Made by a program: the position numbers and the translations under genes
Notes under the pieces: model-generated
What the model was told of the DNA's origin: nothing
Databases searched by the model: none
The model's input: the letters and a program-made list of their open reading frames with translations, nothing else
Source: Alteromonadaceae bacterium XY-R5
Lineage (GTDB): Bacteria; Pseudomonadota; Gammaproteobacteria; Enterobacterales; Alteromonadaceae
Reading direction: 5' to 3'
Assembly (NCBI GenBank): GCA_001660395.1
Contig: LXWE01000001.1
Coordinates: 1,178,001 to 1,242,000, forward strand
DNA: 64,000 nt
Shown: positions 9,889 through 19,010 of the stretch, piece by piece
How positions within the stretch are numbered: position 1 is the stretch's first letter
Layout of the letters: every line of letters starts with the position of its first letter

Positions 9889-10995
9889 GTGACTTTAAAA
9901 AACCTTTTGACCTGGCAACGCATATATTGGCTGGCACTTATCTGTGCCTGTCAGTCTGTTATTGCCGCCCCCATCTCTCATTATCAGGTCATAGGCTCTC
10001 ACAACAGCTATAAAAAGGCGCTGGCGCCACAGGTGCTGGCGTGGTTACAACAGCAGCAGCCACAACTGGCAACCCAGCTGAATTATGCCCATCCGTCGTT
10101 GCAGCAACAGCTTAATAGCGGCTTACGCCAACTGGAAATTGATGTGGTTGCCGACCCAATGGGCGGACACTACCTTCAGCCCTGGGCAGAAGAGGCCTTA
10201 CAAGCGACCATGCTGACGGCTGAGGATAAAGCAATTCTGGCCCAGCCGGGCTTTAAAACCCTGCATGTACCAGGTTTGGATATGGGCAGTCACTGCCTGC
10301 TGTTTCGCACCTGTTTAGCTCAGTTGCGCGATTGGTCTTTAGGTCACCCGCAGCATTTTCCGCTGATGATTTTGCTTAACGCCAAGGAAAATCAGCCAGG
10401 CTTTGTCGCATCAGCTGCCCCAGTTGCCTTTACGGCCGAGAGCTACGCCGAGCTGGATAAGGTCATTGACGAGGAATTAGGCGCAAGCCTGTTTCGTCCT
10501 GACGATTTACGCGCCTCTGCCGCCAGCTTGCGCAGCGCAGTGTTACGCCAGGGCTGGCCAGAACTAGAGGATATGCGCGGCAAAATCCTGTTTGTGTTTG
10601 ATGCCAATACCGCCCAGGCCGAGCTTTATCGCCATCAACACCCTTCACTCGCGGGTCGCGCCATGTTTGCCAGTTACCCGGCCACCGAGGCTGAGGCCGC
10701 CATTTTGGTGATGAACGACCCCGAAGCGCAGCAACAGCAGATCCAGCATTTTGTTGCCCAGGGTTTTATGGTGCGCACCCGCGCTGATGCCGACTTTACT
10801 GCCAGCGCCGCCCAGCGCCTGGCACAGTTTAGCGCGGCCAAAACCAGCGGTGCACATTGGATTTCCAGCGACTTTTACCCGGGTTCGCCCCAGCAAATTC
10901 ACACCCAATCCGGTAGCACAGACGTCAGTTTTCACCCTGCTGAACGTCTCGATACCACCTTGCTGGTGCGACCCAACCCTCTTTTTAACCAATAA
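9889..10995 (+). CDS. Exported Ca2+-dependent phosphoinositide phospholipase C-like protein
   Basis: A 368-residue protein of the Ca-dependent PI-PLC family (Pfam PI-PLC-C1 type), a TIM-barrel phosphodiesterase that releases inositol phosphates from phosphatidylinositol or related head groups. Visible active-site features: IGSHNSYK (catalytic His38), LEIDVVADP (acidic Ca ligands about 83-85), HVPGLDMGSH (His126, His135) and LNAKE (about 164-167). The N-terminus is hydrophobic (YWLALICACQSVIAA), a signal peptide with likely cleavage near residue 26. The GTG start at 9889 has only a weak Shine-Dalgarno, so the start is not firm. The TonB-dependent receptor follows after 36 bases and is probably co-transcribed, which suggests that the enzyme's product is the receptor's cargo. 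Substrate is inferred from family, not shown. Confidence 0.85.
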   Translation: MTLKNLLTWQRIYWLALICACQSVIAAPISHYQVIGSHNSYKKALAPQVLAWLQQQQPQLATQLNYAHPSLQQQLNSGLRQLEIDVVADPMGGHYLQPWAEEALQATMLTAEDKAILAQPGFKTLHVPGLDMGSHCLLFRTCLAQLRDWSLGHPQHFPLMILLNAKENQPGFVASAAPVAFTAESYAELDKVIDEELGASLFRPDDLRASAASLRSAVLRQGWPELEDMRGKILFVFDANTAQAELYRHQHPSLAGRAMFASYPATEAEAAILVMNDPEAQQQQIQHFVAQGFMVRTRADADFTASAAQRLAQFSAAKTSGAHWISSDFYPGSPQQIHTQSGSTDVSFHPAERLDTTLLVRPNPLFNQ

Positions 10996-11031
10996 AGATT
11001 AACCATTAACACACGCTTTTACGGAGCACAC

Positions 11032-13767
11032 ATGCAACACCATAAACTTAACTTATCCAAGATCACTTATAGTCTGGCTCTGGCCGGCTGTTTATCGGCC
11101 TCAACCCTGGCCGCGCAGGCGCAGGAAGCCAGCAACGCTCAGGCAGATAACGTAGAGCGCATTGAAGTCAGCGGCTTTCGTAACAGCCTGATTAAAGCCA
11201 AAGATCTGAAACGCGAAGCCGTGGGTTCAAAAGACTCCATCGTTGCCTCAGATATTGCAGAATTTCCAGACCTGAACCTGGCCGATGCCCTGCAGCGCAT
11301 TCCTGGTATCGCCATTACCCGTGAAGCCGGCGAAGGCCGCCAAATCTCTTTACGTGGGTTAGGCGCAGACTTTACTCAGGTACAGCTGAACGGTATGGAA
11401 GCCCTGGGTACGTCCGATTCGCCGATGGACAGCCGTGGTGCCGTTTCCCGTAGCCGCGCCTTTGACTTCAATATTTTCGCTGCAGAACTGTTTAACCAGG
11501 TAGACGTGCAAAAATCCTTTGCAGCCAGCCAGGATGAAGGCGGCATAGGTGGCACCGTTGGCCTGTTTACCAGCAAACCCTTTGATTACGATGGCTTTAA
11601 AGCAGCGGTCAGTGGCCAGCTGGGCGATAACTCCCTGGCAGATGGCACCAGCCCGCGTATTGCCGGTCTGATTTCTAACACCTGGGGCGACTTTGGCGCC
11701 TTGTTATCTGTGGCCTACAGCCAGCGCGACACGAATGAACAGGGTTACGATACCTACCGCTGGCGCCGTGTGACGTCAGGCGGTTCGGATCTGTCGAACC
11801 TGTCTGCGGCAGATCAGGAAAAGATTAACAATGCAGAGCTATATTTTGCCCGTGGTGCCCGTTACTCGACTTTCTTGAACGATCAAAGCCGTTTAGGCAC
11901 GACCCTGGCACTTCAATACCGTCCAAACGATGCCTTCTCGCTGACCTTCGATGCCCTGTACGGAAAGTTAGATAACGGCCGTGACGAATACCACCTGCAA
12001 AGCCGCGGCTCACAAGGCTCCACCGCAATGGGCTGTGCCGGCGCGAAATACCTGTCTGAATCAGGTACCAGCGATAACCCGCTGTGCTCAGTACTGGTCG
12101 ACATGGAGTACAACGACAACAATGAGGTGGTCTACTCAGAATGGCAGCAGGCGGCGGTACATTCCGAAAGCCGTACTCAATCATCCGTCTCTACCCTGGA
12201 ACAGTACGTGCTGACAGGTAACTGGCAGGTAAACAGCGATCTGAGTGTGCGTGCCCTGCTGGGTCACGAGAAAAGTGAATTTGAACAAACCAGTGCCAAG
12301 GTTTATCTGGAAGCCTTTGGCGACCAAACCATCGACTTCACCCAAGACCCTATGTACGGCGTCAACACCTACGGTTTTGATACCACAGACGTGAACGAAT
12401 ACCGCTATCACGAGATTGATATCGCCGCCGACAAGATCACCAACAGCTTTGACTCTGCCAAGCTTGACATGACTTACGCACTGCCTTCTGGCGATGCACT
12501 GAAGTTCGGTTTGAGCTACAAAGCCTTTGAAAACGTCAACGATACTGCGGCCGACAACGACGAATACAAAAATGCCTGGTCACTGGGCACCGTCAGCGAT
12601 GTGGTAGATGAAGATTTCACTTTCACCAACACAGCTCATAAACGCCAGTCCTGGTTGAGCATCAATGTGCAGGACGTGCTGGACAAATATGATCTGGATC
12701 GCAACCTGACTTACAGCATCAATGATCGCAACAAAGTAACCGAGAAAACGCAGGCAGCTTATGCCCAGTATGACTTTGACAGTGAATTGGGTCAGGGCAT
12801 GCTGCGCGGTAATGTTGGCGTACGTTACTACAGCACAGAAATTGGCTCAGAAGGCTATATTGGTGATGAGTTTGTTTCTATCGATCGCGACTACTCAGGT
12901 GCTTTACCTGCCCTGAACCTGGCCTGGGATCTGACCGACAGCATAGTGTTACGTGCCAGCGCCAGCCAAAACCTGACCCGCCCGGCTCTGACTGATTTAG
13001 AAGTCTCGGGCACCATTAAAGGTTCTTCTGATGGTGCTGAGAACAATACCCTGACTGGCGGCAACCCGGCGCTGAAGCCTTATAAGTCGAACAACCTGGA
13101 AGCTTCGTTTGAATACTATTTCGAAGACGAAGGTTATGCGTCGTTAGGCCTGTTCTACAAAAATGTTCAGGACTACATCATCTCTGTGACCCAGACGATG
13201 ACCTATGCCGAAACAGGCTATCCAGATTCGCTGCTGCCGGATGGCGTTACCAGCTCGGATACGTTTGAAGTAACCATGCCAGAAAACATGGGCGAAGATA
13301 CTAAAATCAAAGGCTTTGAAGTGAACTTCCAGCATCGCCTGGACTTCCTGCCCGCGCCACTGGACAACCTGGGTGTGATCACCAACTACACATGGGCTGA
13401 CAGTAAAGCGTATTATGACGATCTGGAGCGTGAGGAAAGTCTGCCTGGCCTGTCGAAAAACTCAGGTAACTTTACTCTGTACTACGACACAGACACCTGG
13501 GGTGCCCGCGTATCAGCTGCCTATCGCAGCAAATACCTGACCTCGGTCGCTCAGCTGTTAAATGAAGAAGATTACCATGGCTTCCACGCGACGACTTATG
13601 TCGATGCATCTGCGTTCTACAACGTGTCTGAGGCATTCAAAATCACTCTGGAAGGCAGCAACCTGACAGATCAGCGCGAAGAGCAGTTCTCTAACTCGAC
13701 TGACCGTCTGTACAACACCACCCACAACGGCAGAACCTATTATTTAGGTTTCAGCTACAGTATGTAA
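11032..13767 (+). CDS. TonB-dependent receptor, partner of the phospholipase
   Basis: A 911-residue outer-membrane active transporter of the Xanthomonas/Caulobacter type of TonB receptors. It has a signal peptide (cleavage near AQA-QEA, about residue 30), a TonB box region (VERIEVSGFRNSL, about 40-52), a plug domain (about 65-190, with GRQISLRGLGADFTQVQLNG) and a 22-strand barrel ending in the aromatic YYLGFSYSM. GGAG lies upstream of the ATG. It lacks an STN domain. The convergent receptor at 13813-16752 is a clear paralogue (matching plug and C-terminus) but has an STN domain. The cargo is likely a product of the upstream phospholipase, such as an inositol phosphate; this is inference from the operon. 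Confidence 0.93.
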   Translation: MQHHKLNLSKITYSLALAGCLSASTLAAQAQEASNAQADNVERIEVSGFRNSLIKAKDLKREAVGSKDSIVASDIAEFPDLNLADALQRIPGIAITREAGEGRQISLRGLGADFTQVQLNGMEALGTSDSPMDSRGAVSRSRAFDFNIFAAELFNQVDVQKSFAASQDEGGIGGTVGLFTSKPFDYDGFKAAVSGQLGDNSLADGTSPRIAGLISNTWGDFGALLSVAYSQRDTNEQGYDTYRWRRVTSGGSDLSNLSAADQEKINNAELYFARGARYSTFLNDQSRLGTTLALQYRPNDAFSLTFDALYGKLDNGRDEYHLQSRGSQGSTAMGCAGAKYLSESGTSDNPLCSVLVDMEYNDNNEVVYSEWQQAAVHSESRTQSSVSTLEQYVLTGNWQVNSDLSVRALLGHEKSEFEQTSAKVYLEAFGDQTIDFTQDPMYGVNTYGFDTTDVNEYRYHEIDIAADKITNSFDSAKLDMTYALPSGDALKFGLSYKAFENVNDTAADNDEYKNAWSLGTVSDVVDEDFTFTNTAHKRQSWLSINVQDVLDKYDLDRNLTYSINDRNKVTEKTQAAYAQYDFDSELGQGMLRGNVGVRYYSTEIGSEGYIGDEFVSIDRDYSGALPALNLAWDLTDSIVLRASASQNLTRPALTDLEVSGTIKGSSDGAENNTLTGGNPALKPYKSNNLEASFEYYFEDEGYASLGLFYKNVQDYIISVTQTMTYAETGYPDSLLPDGVTSSDTFEVTMPENMGEDTKIKGFEVNFQHRLDFLPAPLDNLGVITNYTWADSKAYYDDLEREESLPGLSKNSGNFTLYYDTDTWGARVSAAYRSKYLTSVAQLLNEEDYHGFHATTYVDASAFYNVSEAFKITLEGSNLTDQREEQFSNSTDRLYNTTHNGRTYYLGFSYSM

Positions 13768-13777
13768 GACGGGGTAA

Positions 13778-13813
13778 GCATGACAAAGGCAGCCAAGGCT
13801 GCCTTTGTCATGC
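13778..13813. terminator. Bidirectional terminator between convergent receptors
   Basis: Perfect 17-base inverted repeat (13778-13794 and 13797-13813, two-base centre) that contains AAAGGCAGCC / GGCTGCCTTT. It fills the gap between the two convergent receptor genes and its right end touches the minus-strand stop codon. It lacks a long T run, but the AAAG/CTTT flanks are symmetrical, so it could act on both strands. Confidence 0.75.
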
Positions 13814-16752
13814 TACAGATGAAAACTCATGCCCAGATAAAAGGAGCGGCCAAACGTGGTGGAGTTATACGCCCGATCTGAACTGTCGCTGTACTGCTCT
13901 TCCCTTTCATTACTGAGGTTGTTGGCATCGAGGCGCAGTTCCAGTCCGGGCCGAAACTGCCACGACAGGCTGGCATCAAAATACGTGGAAGGATGAAAAC
14001 CGGTTTCGTCCTCATCTATCAGAGTATTGCTGTCGACGCGGGCAATATAACGATCCCGATAGGTAGCCGAGAGCCTGGCACTGAAACGATCAGTTTCGTA
14101 AAACAGCGTCATGGCTCCGGTATATTTGGACATATAGGGAAAGTTTTTACGAAACAGCTTTTGCCCATAGTCTTCGTCGTAATAACTGACCTTACCGGCA
14201 TTAATGGCGCCCTGCGCCGCCAGGCCTAAATGATCAAAGGGCGCTGGCAAAAAGGTCCAGTCCCACTGCAGGCTCATTTCCACGCCCTGCAACCAGGCTT
14301 CTTCGGCATTTTGTTTGGTCACCAGGGTCAGCCACTGGTCATCGGCAAGGGGCTCGCCCTGCCACACAGACGCCAGTCCCGTATCAGCAAAGGTCATTTG
14401 CTGCGCCAGGCTGACGATATAGTCATCTATCTGCTTATAAAACCAGGCCAGGCTGACAAAGAAAGTGTCATCACCATAATATTCCCAGGCCAGATCCAGA
14501 TTATTGCCCTGATAGGGATGCAGATTAGCGTTAAAGCCTGTCAGGGTCGCAGTATCCGCATCATAGGCAATGGCTTTGAGCATATCAGAGAGCAAGGGCC
14601 GCGCAATGTTGCGGCTCAGGCCTATGCGCACCTGGCTCTGCGGACTGGCAAAGTAAATCAGATTCAATGCCGGTAGCAGCGAGTAATAGCGCAGTTGCTG
14701 GCGTGAGGTTAGCTGCGACTGATTGTTCTGTACCTGCGTATTGTCCTGCTGATAACGCATACCGGCATTCACCTGCCAGTCATCGCCCTGCCACTGCCCC
14801 TGCACAAAGCTGGCCCAGGTGGATTCGGTGATCGCATCTGTGCTGGTCACAGTTTCGACGGCGTTATTCGCCAGATACCGCGGGTCCAAACCATACTGGC
14901 GCGCTACAGCCATTGGCTGCAACGCCAGCCAATCCAGCTGCGGATGTGCGTTTAACACATAGCTGTATTGTGCCGGAATTTGCAGGGCAGGATCGCCGCT
15001 GGGCAGACTCTCCCAGTCACTTTTCAGAATATCCGACTGCTCCACCTGATGAGCCGAGGATGTCATCCGGTGCCATTCCAGGCCAAACTGGTAATGGATC
15101 TGGTTTGACGCTTGTAAGGCCAGGCTCAGTTTACCCAGCTCCTGATCTGTGTCGGTGGCAAAGGATTCCAGCTCAATTTCGTGCATTTGCCAGAAATCCG
15201 CCTGGGTTAAATCGGCGCTGTATCTGGCATCCACGTAAAAAGGATCCTCACGATAATCCAGACTGACATCGCTGATGCCGCGCATATACACCTTAGCACT
15301 TAACGGTATGGCATAGCTGGCATCCTGCTGGCCCAGCAGCCAGTTAAGCTGCCACCACTCGGTTATCTGCAGATGCCCTTGCCAGACAAGCTGCTGGTAG
15401 TCGGTTTGCACCTGCTGATGGCGGCTTTCGGTACCCACTCTGGCATCGGCATAACGGGCATAGACAAGCTCATTGTCAGCATTTATCTCGGCCTCGGTGA
15501 CCCGGGTCAGGCCCTGGATCACGGGTGTAGACTGGCTGCCTCTGGGGTAGAGATGATTTTCGTCTCGTTCACCACTTAAGCGCGCCACTATCGCATCCAG
15601 ATCCATGCTCAGGATCTGGCTCTGGTACTGCAGACTCAGCCCCAGCCCCATGCGCTGCTGCTGGTTGCGCCAGACGGAATAACGGTTGCCCTTAGGGACC
15701 ACCAGCTCACCTGCCTGCCATGCCTGTTGAATGTCTTCATCAAGGGCACTGATATCCGCGCCGGTGGGCAGAATATTGCGCCAGCGAAAGGTATTGGCGC
15801 CCTGCTCCTGCACCTCTCTGTCACTGTATGAAAACGCCAGCAAGGCCCCCCAGTGCTGCCAGGTATTGGATACCAGACCAGAAATACGGCTGGCCAGAGT
15901 GTCGCGATACTGGTTTTGACCCACAGCCGGCGACAGCATCAGATGCAGGCCCGGATCCTGAAAGGGTTTGGCACTGCCAAGGGCGATAGTGCCGGTAAGG
16001 CCACCCGCCGTTTGCTCGGCCGAATAGGTTTTAAACACCTGAATCTGATTAAACAGCTCAGAGGTAAAAACGTTAAAGTCAAAGGAACGATCCCGCTGCT
16101 TTTGGATCCGGCTATCCATGGGCGAGTCGTTATTGGCCAGCACCGGCATGCCGTTTAGGGTAACCAGGGAGAAATCCGGGTACGCGCCGCGCAGGCTCAC
16201 CTGTCGCCCTTCCCCGGCTTCGCGGGTAATGGCTACCCCCGGCACCCGCTGCAGAGATTCCGCCAGATTCAGATCCGGATACTGGGCCAGATCCTGGGCA
16301 GCGATCACATCGCTGATTTGCTCGGCCTGCTGCTTAATTTGTTTGGACTTGGTCAGGGAGTGGCGTAAGCCAGTGACTGTCACTTCTTCCAACGAGGTTT
16401 GCTGGCTGTCGCTCACCTGCTCAGCAGGTACCAGCACCAACCCATCCAGGCTTACGTGGGCAGCTAGTCCGCTGCCTTTTAACAACAGTGCCAGGGCCTG
16501 CTGCAACTGAAAGTTACCAGTTAATGCAGGTGCCTGTTTACCGGCCAGCAGCTCAGTGCGCACCACAAAGGCGATTTGAAATTGTTGCGTCAGGGCACTC
16601 AACTGCGCCGCCAGCGATTGCTTCGGCAGGGCTAAATAGCGCACGGCTGAAGGAGATTCAGGCAACTGTGCTGCCCGTGCCTGCGGCGTGATGGCCAGCA
16701 ATCCTGCCGCCAGCCAGCCAACCACAACAGGAGACACAGGCGCTGGGATCAT
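13813..16752 (-). CDS. TonB-dependent receptor with STN signalling domain (FecA-type transducer)
   Basis: A 979-residue outer-membrane receptor. After the signal peptide (ends near QARAA) comes an STN domain (about 40-110: LPKQSLAAQLSALTQQF start and ALALLLKGSGL), the periplasmic module that contacts FecR-type regulators. The TonB box region (LEEVTVTGLRHSL), the plug and the barrel follow, ending FYLGMSFHL. Plug and C-terminus align closely with the convergent receptor at 11032-13767, so one arose from the other by duplication with gain or loss of STN. The start codon lies 8 bases after the FecR-like gene's stop, so it belongs to the sigma - FecR - receptor operon. It most likely senses the same or a similar ligand as the paralogue imports. 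Confidence 0.93.
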   Translation of the reverse strand: MIPAPVSPVVVGWLAAGLLAITPQARAAQLPESPSAVRYLALPKQSLAAQLSALTQQFQIAFVVRTELLAGKQAPALTGNFQLQQALALLLKGSGLAAHVSLDGLVLVPAEQVSDSQQTSLEEVTVTGLRHSLTKSKQIKQQAEQISDVIAAQDLAQYPDLNLAESLQRVPGVAITREAGEGRQVSLRGAYPDFSLVTLNGMPVLANNDSPMDSRIQKQRDRSFDFNVFTSELFNQIQVFKTYSAEQTAGGLTGTIALGSAKPFQDPGLHLMLSPAVGQNQYRDTLASRISGLVSNTWQHWGALLAFSYSDREVQEQGANTFRWRNILPTGADISALDEDIQQAWQAGELVVPKGNRYSVWRNQQQRMGLGLSLQYQSQILSMDLDAIVARLSGERDENHLYPRGSQSTPVIQGLTRVTEAEINADNELVYARYADARVGTESRHQQVQTDYQQLVWQGHLQITEWWQLNWLLGQQDASYAIPLSAKVYMRGISDVSLDYREDPFYVDARYSADLTQADFWQMHEIELESFATDTDQELGKLSLALQASNQIHYQFGLEWHRMTSSAHQVEQSDILKSDWESLPSGDPALQIPAQYSYVLNAHPQLDWLALQPMAVARQYGLDPRYLANNAVETVTSTDAITESTWASFVQGQWQGDDWQVNAGMRYQQDNTQVQNNQSQLTSRQQLRYYSLLPALNLIYFASPQSQVRIGLSRNIARPLLSDMLKAIAYDADTATLTGFNANLHPYQGNNLDLAWEYYGDDTFFVSLAWFYKQIDDYIVSLAQQMTFADTGLASVWQGEPLADDQWLTLVTKQNAEEAWLQGVEMSLQWDWTFLPAPFDHLGLAAQGAINAGKVSYYDEDYGQKLFRKNFPYMSKYTGAMTLFYETDRFSARLSATYRDRYIARVDSNTLIDEDETGFHPSTYFDASLSWQFRPGLELRLDANNLSNEREEQYSDSSDRAYNSTTFGRSFYLGMSFHL

Positions 16753-16760
16753 ACTCTGGC

Positions 16761-17777
16761 TTAACGACTGCTCAGATAGTAATGATCGGCCTGTTCAACC
16801 AAGCGCAACGCGTTGGCCTGGGCCAGCATGTGTAAAGCGTCCTGCGGTCTGGTCAGGGCAAAACGGCCACTCACCTCGAGCTGTTTTAGTTGCGGGTCCT
16901 TCAAAATCACGGGCTTATCAAGATAGCGCTCTAGCCTTGTCAGCACTTGTGCCATCGACTCTTGCTGCACATCCAGCCAGCCCATGCGCCAGTCGGGCAA
17001 CTGGCTGTTGCCATGCTGTTGCTGTACCACCTGACCATTACTGAACACGCCAATGCGCTGGCCGGGGAATAAATCGTAGGTCTGTTGTTGCTGCACCTGC
17101 ACATGCCCTGAGTAAACCGTCACCCAGACACTGTCTTCAAGTCTGTCGACGTCAAACGAGGTCCCCAGCACCTGAATACGGGCCAGCCCCGCGTCAATCA
17201 CAAAGGGCCGCGACTCATCCCTGGCCACATCAAAATAGGCCTGGCCCTGGGTTAACGTGGCATTGCGGCGCAGCGCCGTTTCCGAAAAATGCAGTTCAGA
17301 GCGCGCATTTAAATGCACCTGACTGCCATCCGATAAAATTTGTGAGCTGGGCCTGGCAACCTGAGCAATCAGGGTTTGCGTAGCTGGAGATTGTCTTTCA
17401 GCCACATGCGGTGACGTCATATTTCTATCTGGATGCAAAGCCATTAACAGCAGGGCTAACGCTGCAAAGCTTGCGGCCATCATCCACCACGACTTAGGCC
17501 CAAATTGCTTGCGCTGCTTCGTAGCCGGGGTCTCGGTCTCGCTCAATAAAGATACCACTTTAGTATCTTCGTTTACTTTGGATGCCTTTGACATAGCTAT
17601 GGCCTGGGCCAGTTCGGGTGCTCCCATCGCCCGACAAATACGCTGGTAGGCAGTAAGATGCCCAGGCTGTTCCAGCCAGGTAACAAAGCGCTGCAATTCT
17701 TGCGGACACAGCTCATCCTGGCGGTCAAACCAATCGGCTGCTTCGAGTAATAGTTCCTGCTCGGTCACGTTTTTCAC
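16761..17777 (-). CDS. FecR-family anti-sigma / sigma regulator
   Basis: A 338-residue inner-membrane signalling protein that links an STN-type receptor to an ECF sigma factor. Order: N-terminal cytoplasmic FecR-type region (about 8-50, with the WFDRQDE and FVTWLEQPGH motifs), one membrane helix (about 97-115), the periplasmic FecR domain (about 135-230, LSDGSQVHLNARSEL and GQAYFDVARDESRPFVI), then a C-terminal STN-like region (about 265-330). It lies 52 bases downstream of the sigma gene and 8 bases upstream of the receptor, the classic order. The small gap to the sigma gene begins with TGTCCCCC on the minus strand, which is not enough to call a promoter. Confidence 0.92.
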   Translation of the reverse strand: MKNVTEQELLLEAADWFDRQDELCPQELQRFVTWLEQPGHLTAYQRICRAMGAPELAQAIAMSKASKVNEDTKVVSLLSETETPATKQRKQFGPKSWWMMAASFAALALLLMALHPDRNMTSPHVAERQSPATQTLIAQVARPSSQILSDGSQVHLNARSELHFSETALRRNATLTQGQAYFDVARDESRPFVIDAGLARIQVLGTSFDVDRLEDSVWVTVYSGHVQVQQQQTYDLFPGQRIGVFSNGQVVQQQHGNSQLPDWRMGWLDVQQESMAQVLTRLERYLDKPVILKDPQLKQLEVSGRFALTRPQDALHMLAQANALRLVEQADHYYLSSR

Positions 17778-17829
17778 TTAGATTCGGCCCATATAGCTAC
17801 TGAGCCTAAAAAGCGGCAAAGGGGGACAA

Positions 17830-18405
17830 TTAATCTGCATCATTCCACCCTTGCTGTTCTGCGGCCAGGGTAATATCGAGCATCGCCCGGGTAATGTGCT
17901 TTTTCACTGCTTCAGGAGCCAGGCCCAACTGCTCGGCGATTTCTTCCCGGGTCAGGCCCTGCAAACGACGCATCTCAAATACCTTGCGCCGAAGAACAGG
18001 CATAGCAGCCAGCACGGCAAGCATCGCTTCTAGCTTTTGTTGATCCATATGTTGCTGAGAAGGATCGGCGACATCATCGCGCAACTCATTTAACAACGCA
18101 TCTTCGCTGTCATGCAAAGGCCGGCGCCACTGCTCCGCCAGCACAGATTTGGCCACAGTAATCAAATAAGCTAACGGCTGATGTAATTGATTTATGTCGC
18201 TGCTTTTGTAAGTGCGCGCCAGGGTTTCCTGTACTACGTCATCGACTCTGTCGGCTTCAGGCACCCTTGATGCCACAAAGTTGCGCAGCCGCGGCAGACA
18301 AGCCAGCAGAGGATCGTCATGAGATGTGTTACCAGACAATGCGGAAAGCAATGCAGATTCCAACCTGAAACAACGTTGCCAAAAGAAGTGGCAGCACGGT
18401 AGCAA
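17830..18405 (-). CDS. FecI-type ECF sigma factor
   Basis: RNA polymerase sigma factor of the extracytoplasmic-function class, expected to be held or activated by the FecR-like protein. Region 2 (about 30-95) shows VDDVVQETLARTY and the following helix with YLITVAKSVLAEQWRR; region 4 (about 125-185) shows LTREEIAEQLGLAPEAVKKH, the -35 recognition helix-turn-helix. The open frame begins with TTG at 18405. Other in-frame TTG codons (18363, 18348) are equally possible and none has a strong Shine-Dalgarno, so the first 20 or so residues are uncertain. Its targets may include the phospholipase-receptor operon; the duplicated element at 8826 and 9790 is a candidate promoter. Confidence 0.9.
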   Translation of the reverse strand: MLPCCHFFWQRCFRLESALLSALSGNTSHDDPLLACLPRLRNFVASRVPEADRVDDVVQETLARTYKSSDINQLHQPLAYLITVAKSVLAEQWRRPLHDSEDALLNELRDDVADPSQQHMDQQKLEAMLAVLAAMPVLRRKVFEMRRLQGLTREEIAEQLGLAPEAVKKHITRAMLDITLAAEQQGWNDAD

Positions 18406-18506
18406 CGAATTATGACAAACTGATTAAAGTAAAGCTTAGTGCTTGATATAAAAGGCGGTCTCCAACATTTTAAGCGCAGTCGCGTCATCGTCAGGAGGCG
18501 ACTTAG

Positions 18507-18946
18507 GACATACTACTGATTCGCTTTACGTTGCTGATACCAGTCATGCATCAGATATCAGGTCCGATGGAAATTCTGGAAGCCAGGCGCAGTGTTGAAC
18601 CGGAAATAGCCGCCCTGGCTGCACAACGTATCTCGCTGCAGGAGTTACATGAACTCAAATTTCTACAACGACCAATGCAGCAGCAAAGCCAGCACAATCT
18701 GGATGCTGTGCATCAGATGGATCAGCAGTTTCACCAACTGATCGCCACCGCCGCTCGGAACTCAACCTTGTGTTTAATCGCTTATTACAACAGCGCGGCG
18801 CGAATCCGATTGCCGATGAACATAAACAGATTGCGCTCGCTTTAACCCGGCCTGATGCAGCATTAGCACGTCAGGCCATGCATGCGCATTTACAGCGGGT
18901 GATTGAAGAATTTTCAGCCTGTGTGTTTAACGACGAAGATGAATGA
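18507..18946 (+). pseudogene. Broken GntR-family (FadR/UxuR type, FCD domain) regulator
   Basis: Remnant of a FadR-subfamily transcription factor. In one frame (to about 18765) it reads MEILEARRSVEPEIAALAA, the start of an FCD effector domain, and continues to DQQFHQLIATAARNSTL with the conserved D and H metal ligands. After about 18765 the match moves to another frame (FNRLLQQRGANP, then DEHKQIALALTRPDAA and HLQRVIEEF) up to the TGA at 18946. The whole DNA-binding half is missing and roughly 15-20 residues are lost at the frame change. UxuR/ExuR-like ancestors often control sugar-acid genes. Coordinates are approximate at the left end. Confidence 0.8.
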
Positions 18947-18949
18947 AAA

Positions 18950-18982
18950 AAGGCCCGGGCGGAAACTGCTCCGGGCCTTTTA
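18950..18982. terminator. Terminator between the GntR remnant and the phosphatase gene
   Basis: Arms AAGGCCCGG / CCGGGCCTT around a short loop, with A and T rich flanks. It serves the minus-strand phosphatase operon and, before decay, the plus-strand regulator. Confidence 0.75.
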
Positions 18983-19010
18983 CGGGCGTGAAAATAATAA
19001 AGTGTAAAAA

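Noticed and set aside
17815-17835. GGGGGACA (TGTCCCCC on the minus strand) between the sigma and FecR genes as a third copy of the element
   Set aside because: Only the right block matches; no GAACTT or left block lies 27-39 bases upstream.
18234-18488. Minus-strand open frame over the start of the sigma gene
   Set aside because: It is in another frame, rich in Cys and Trp, without family likeness; it crosses a real gene.
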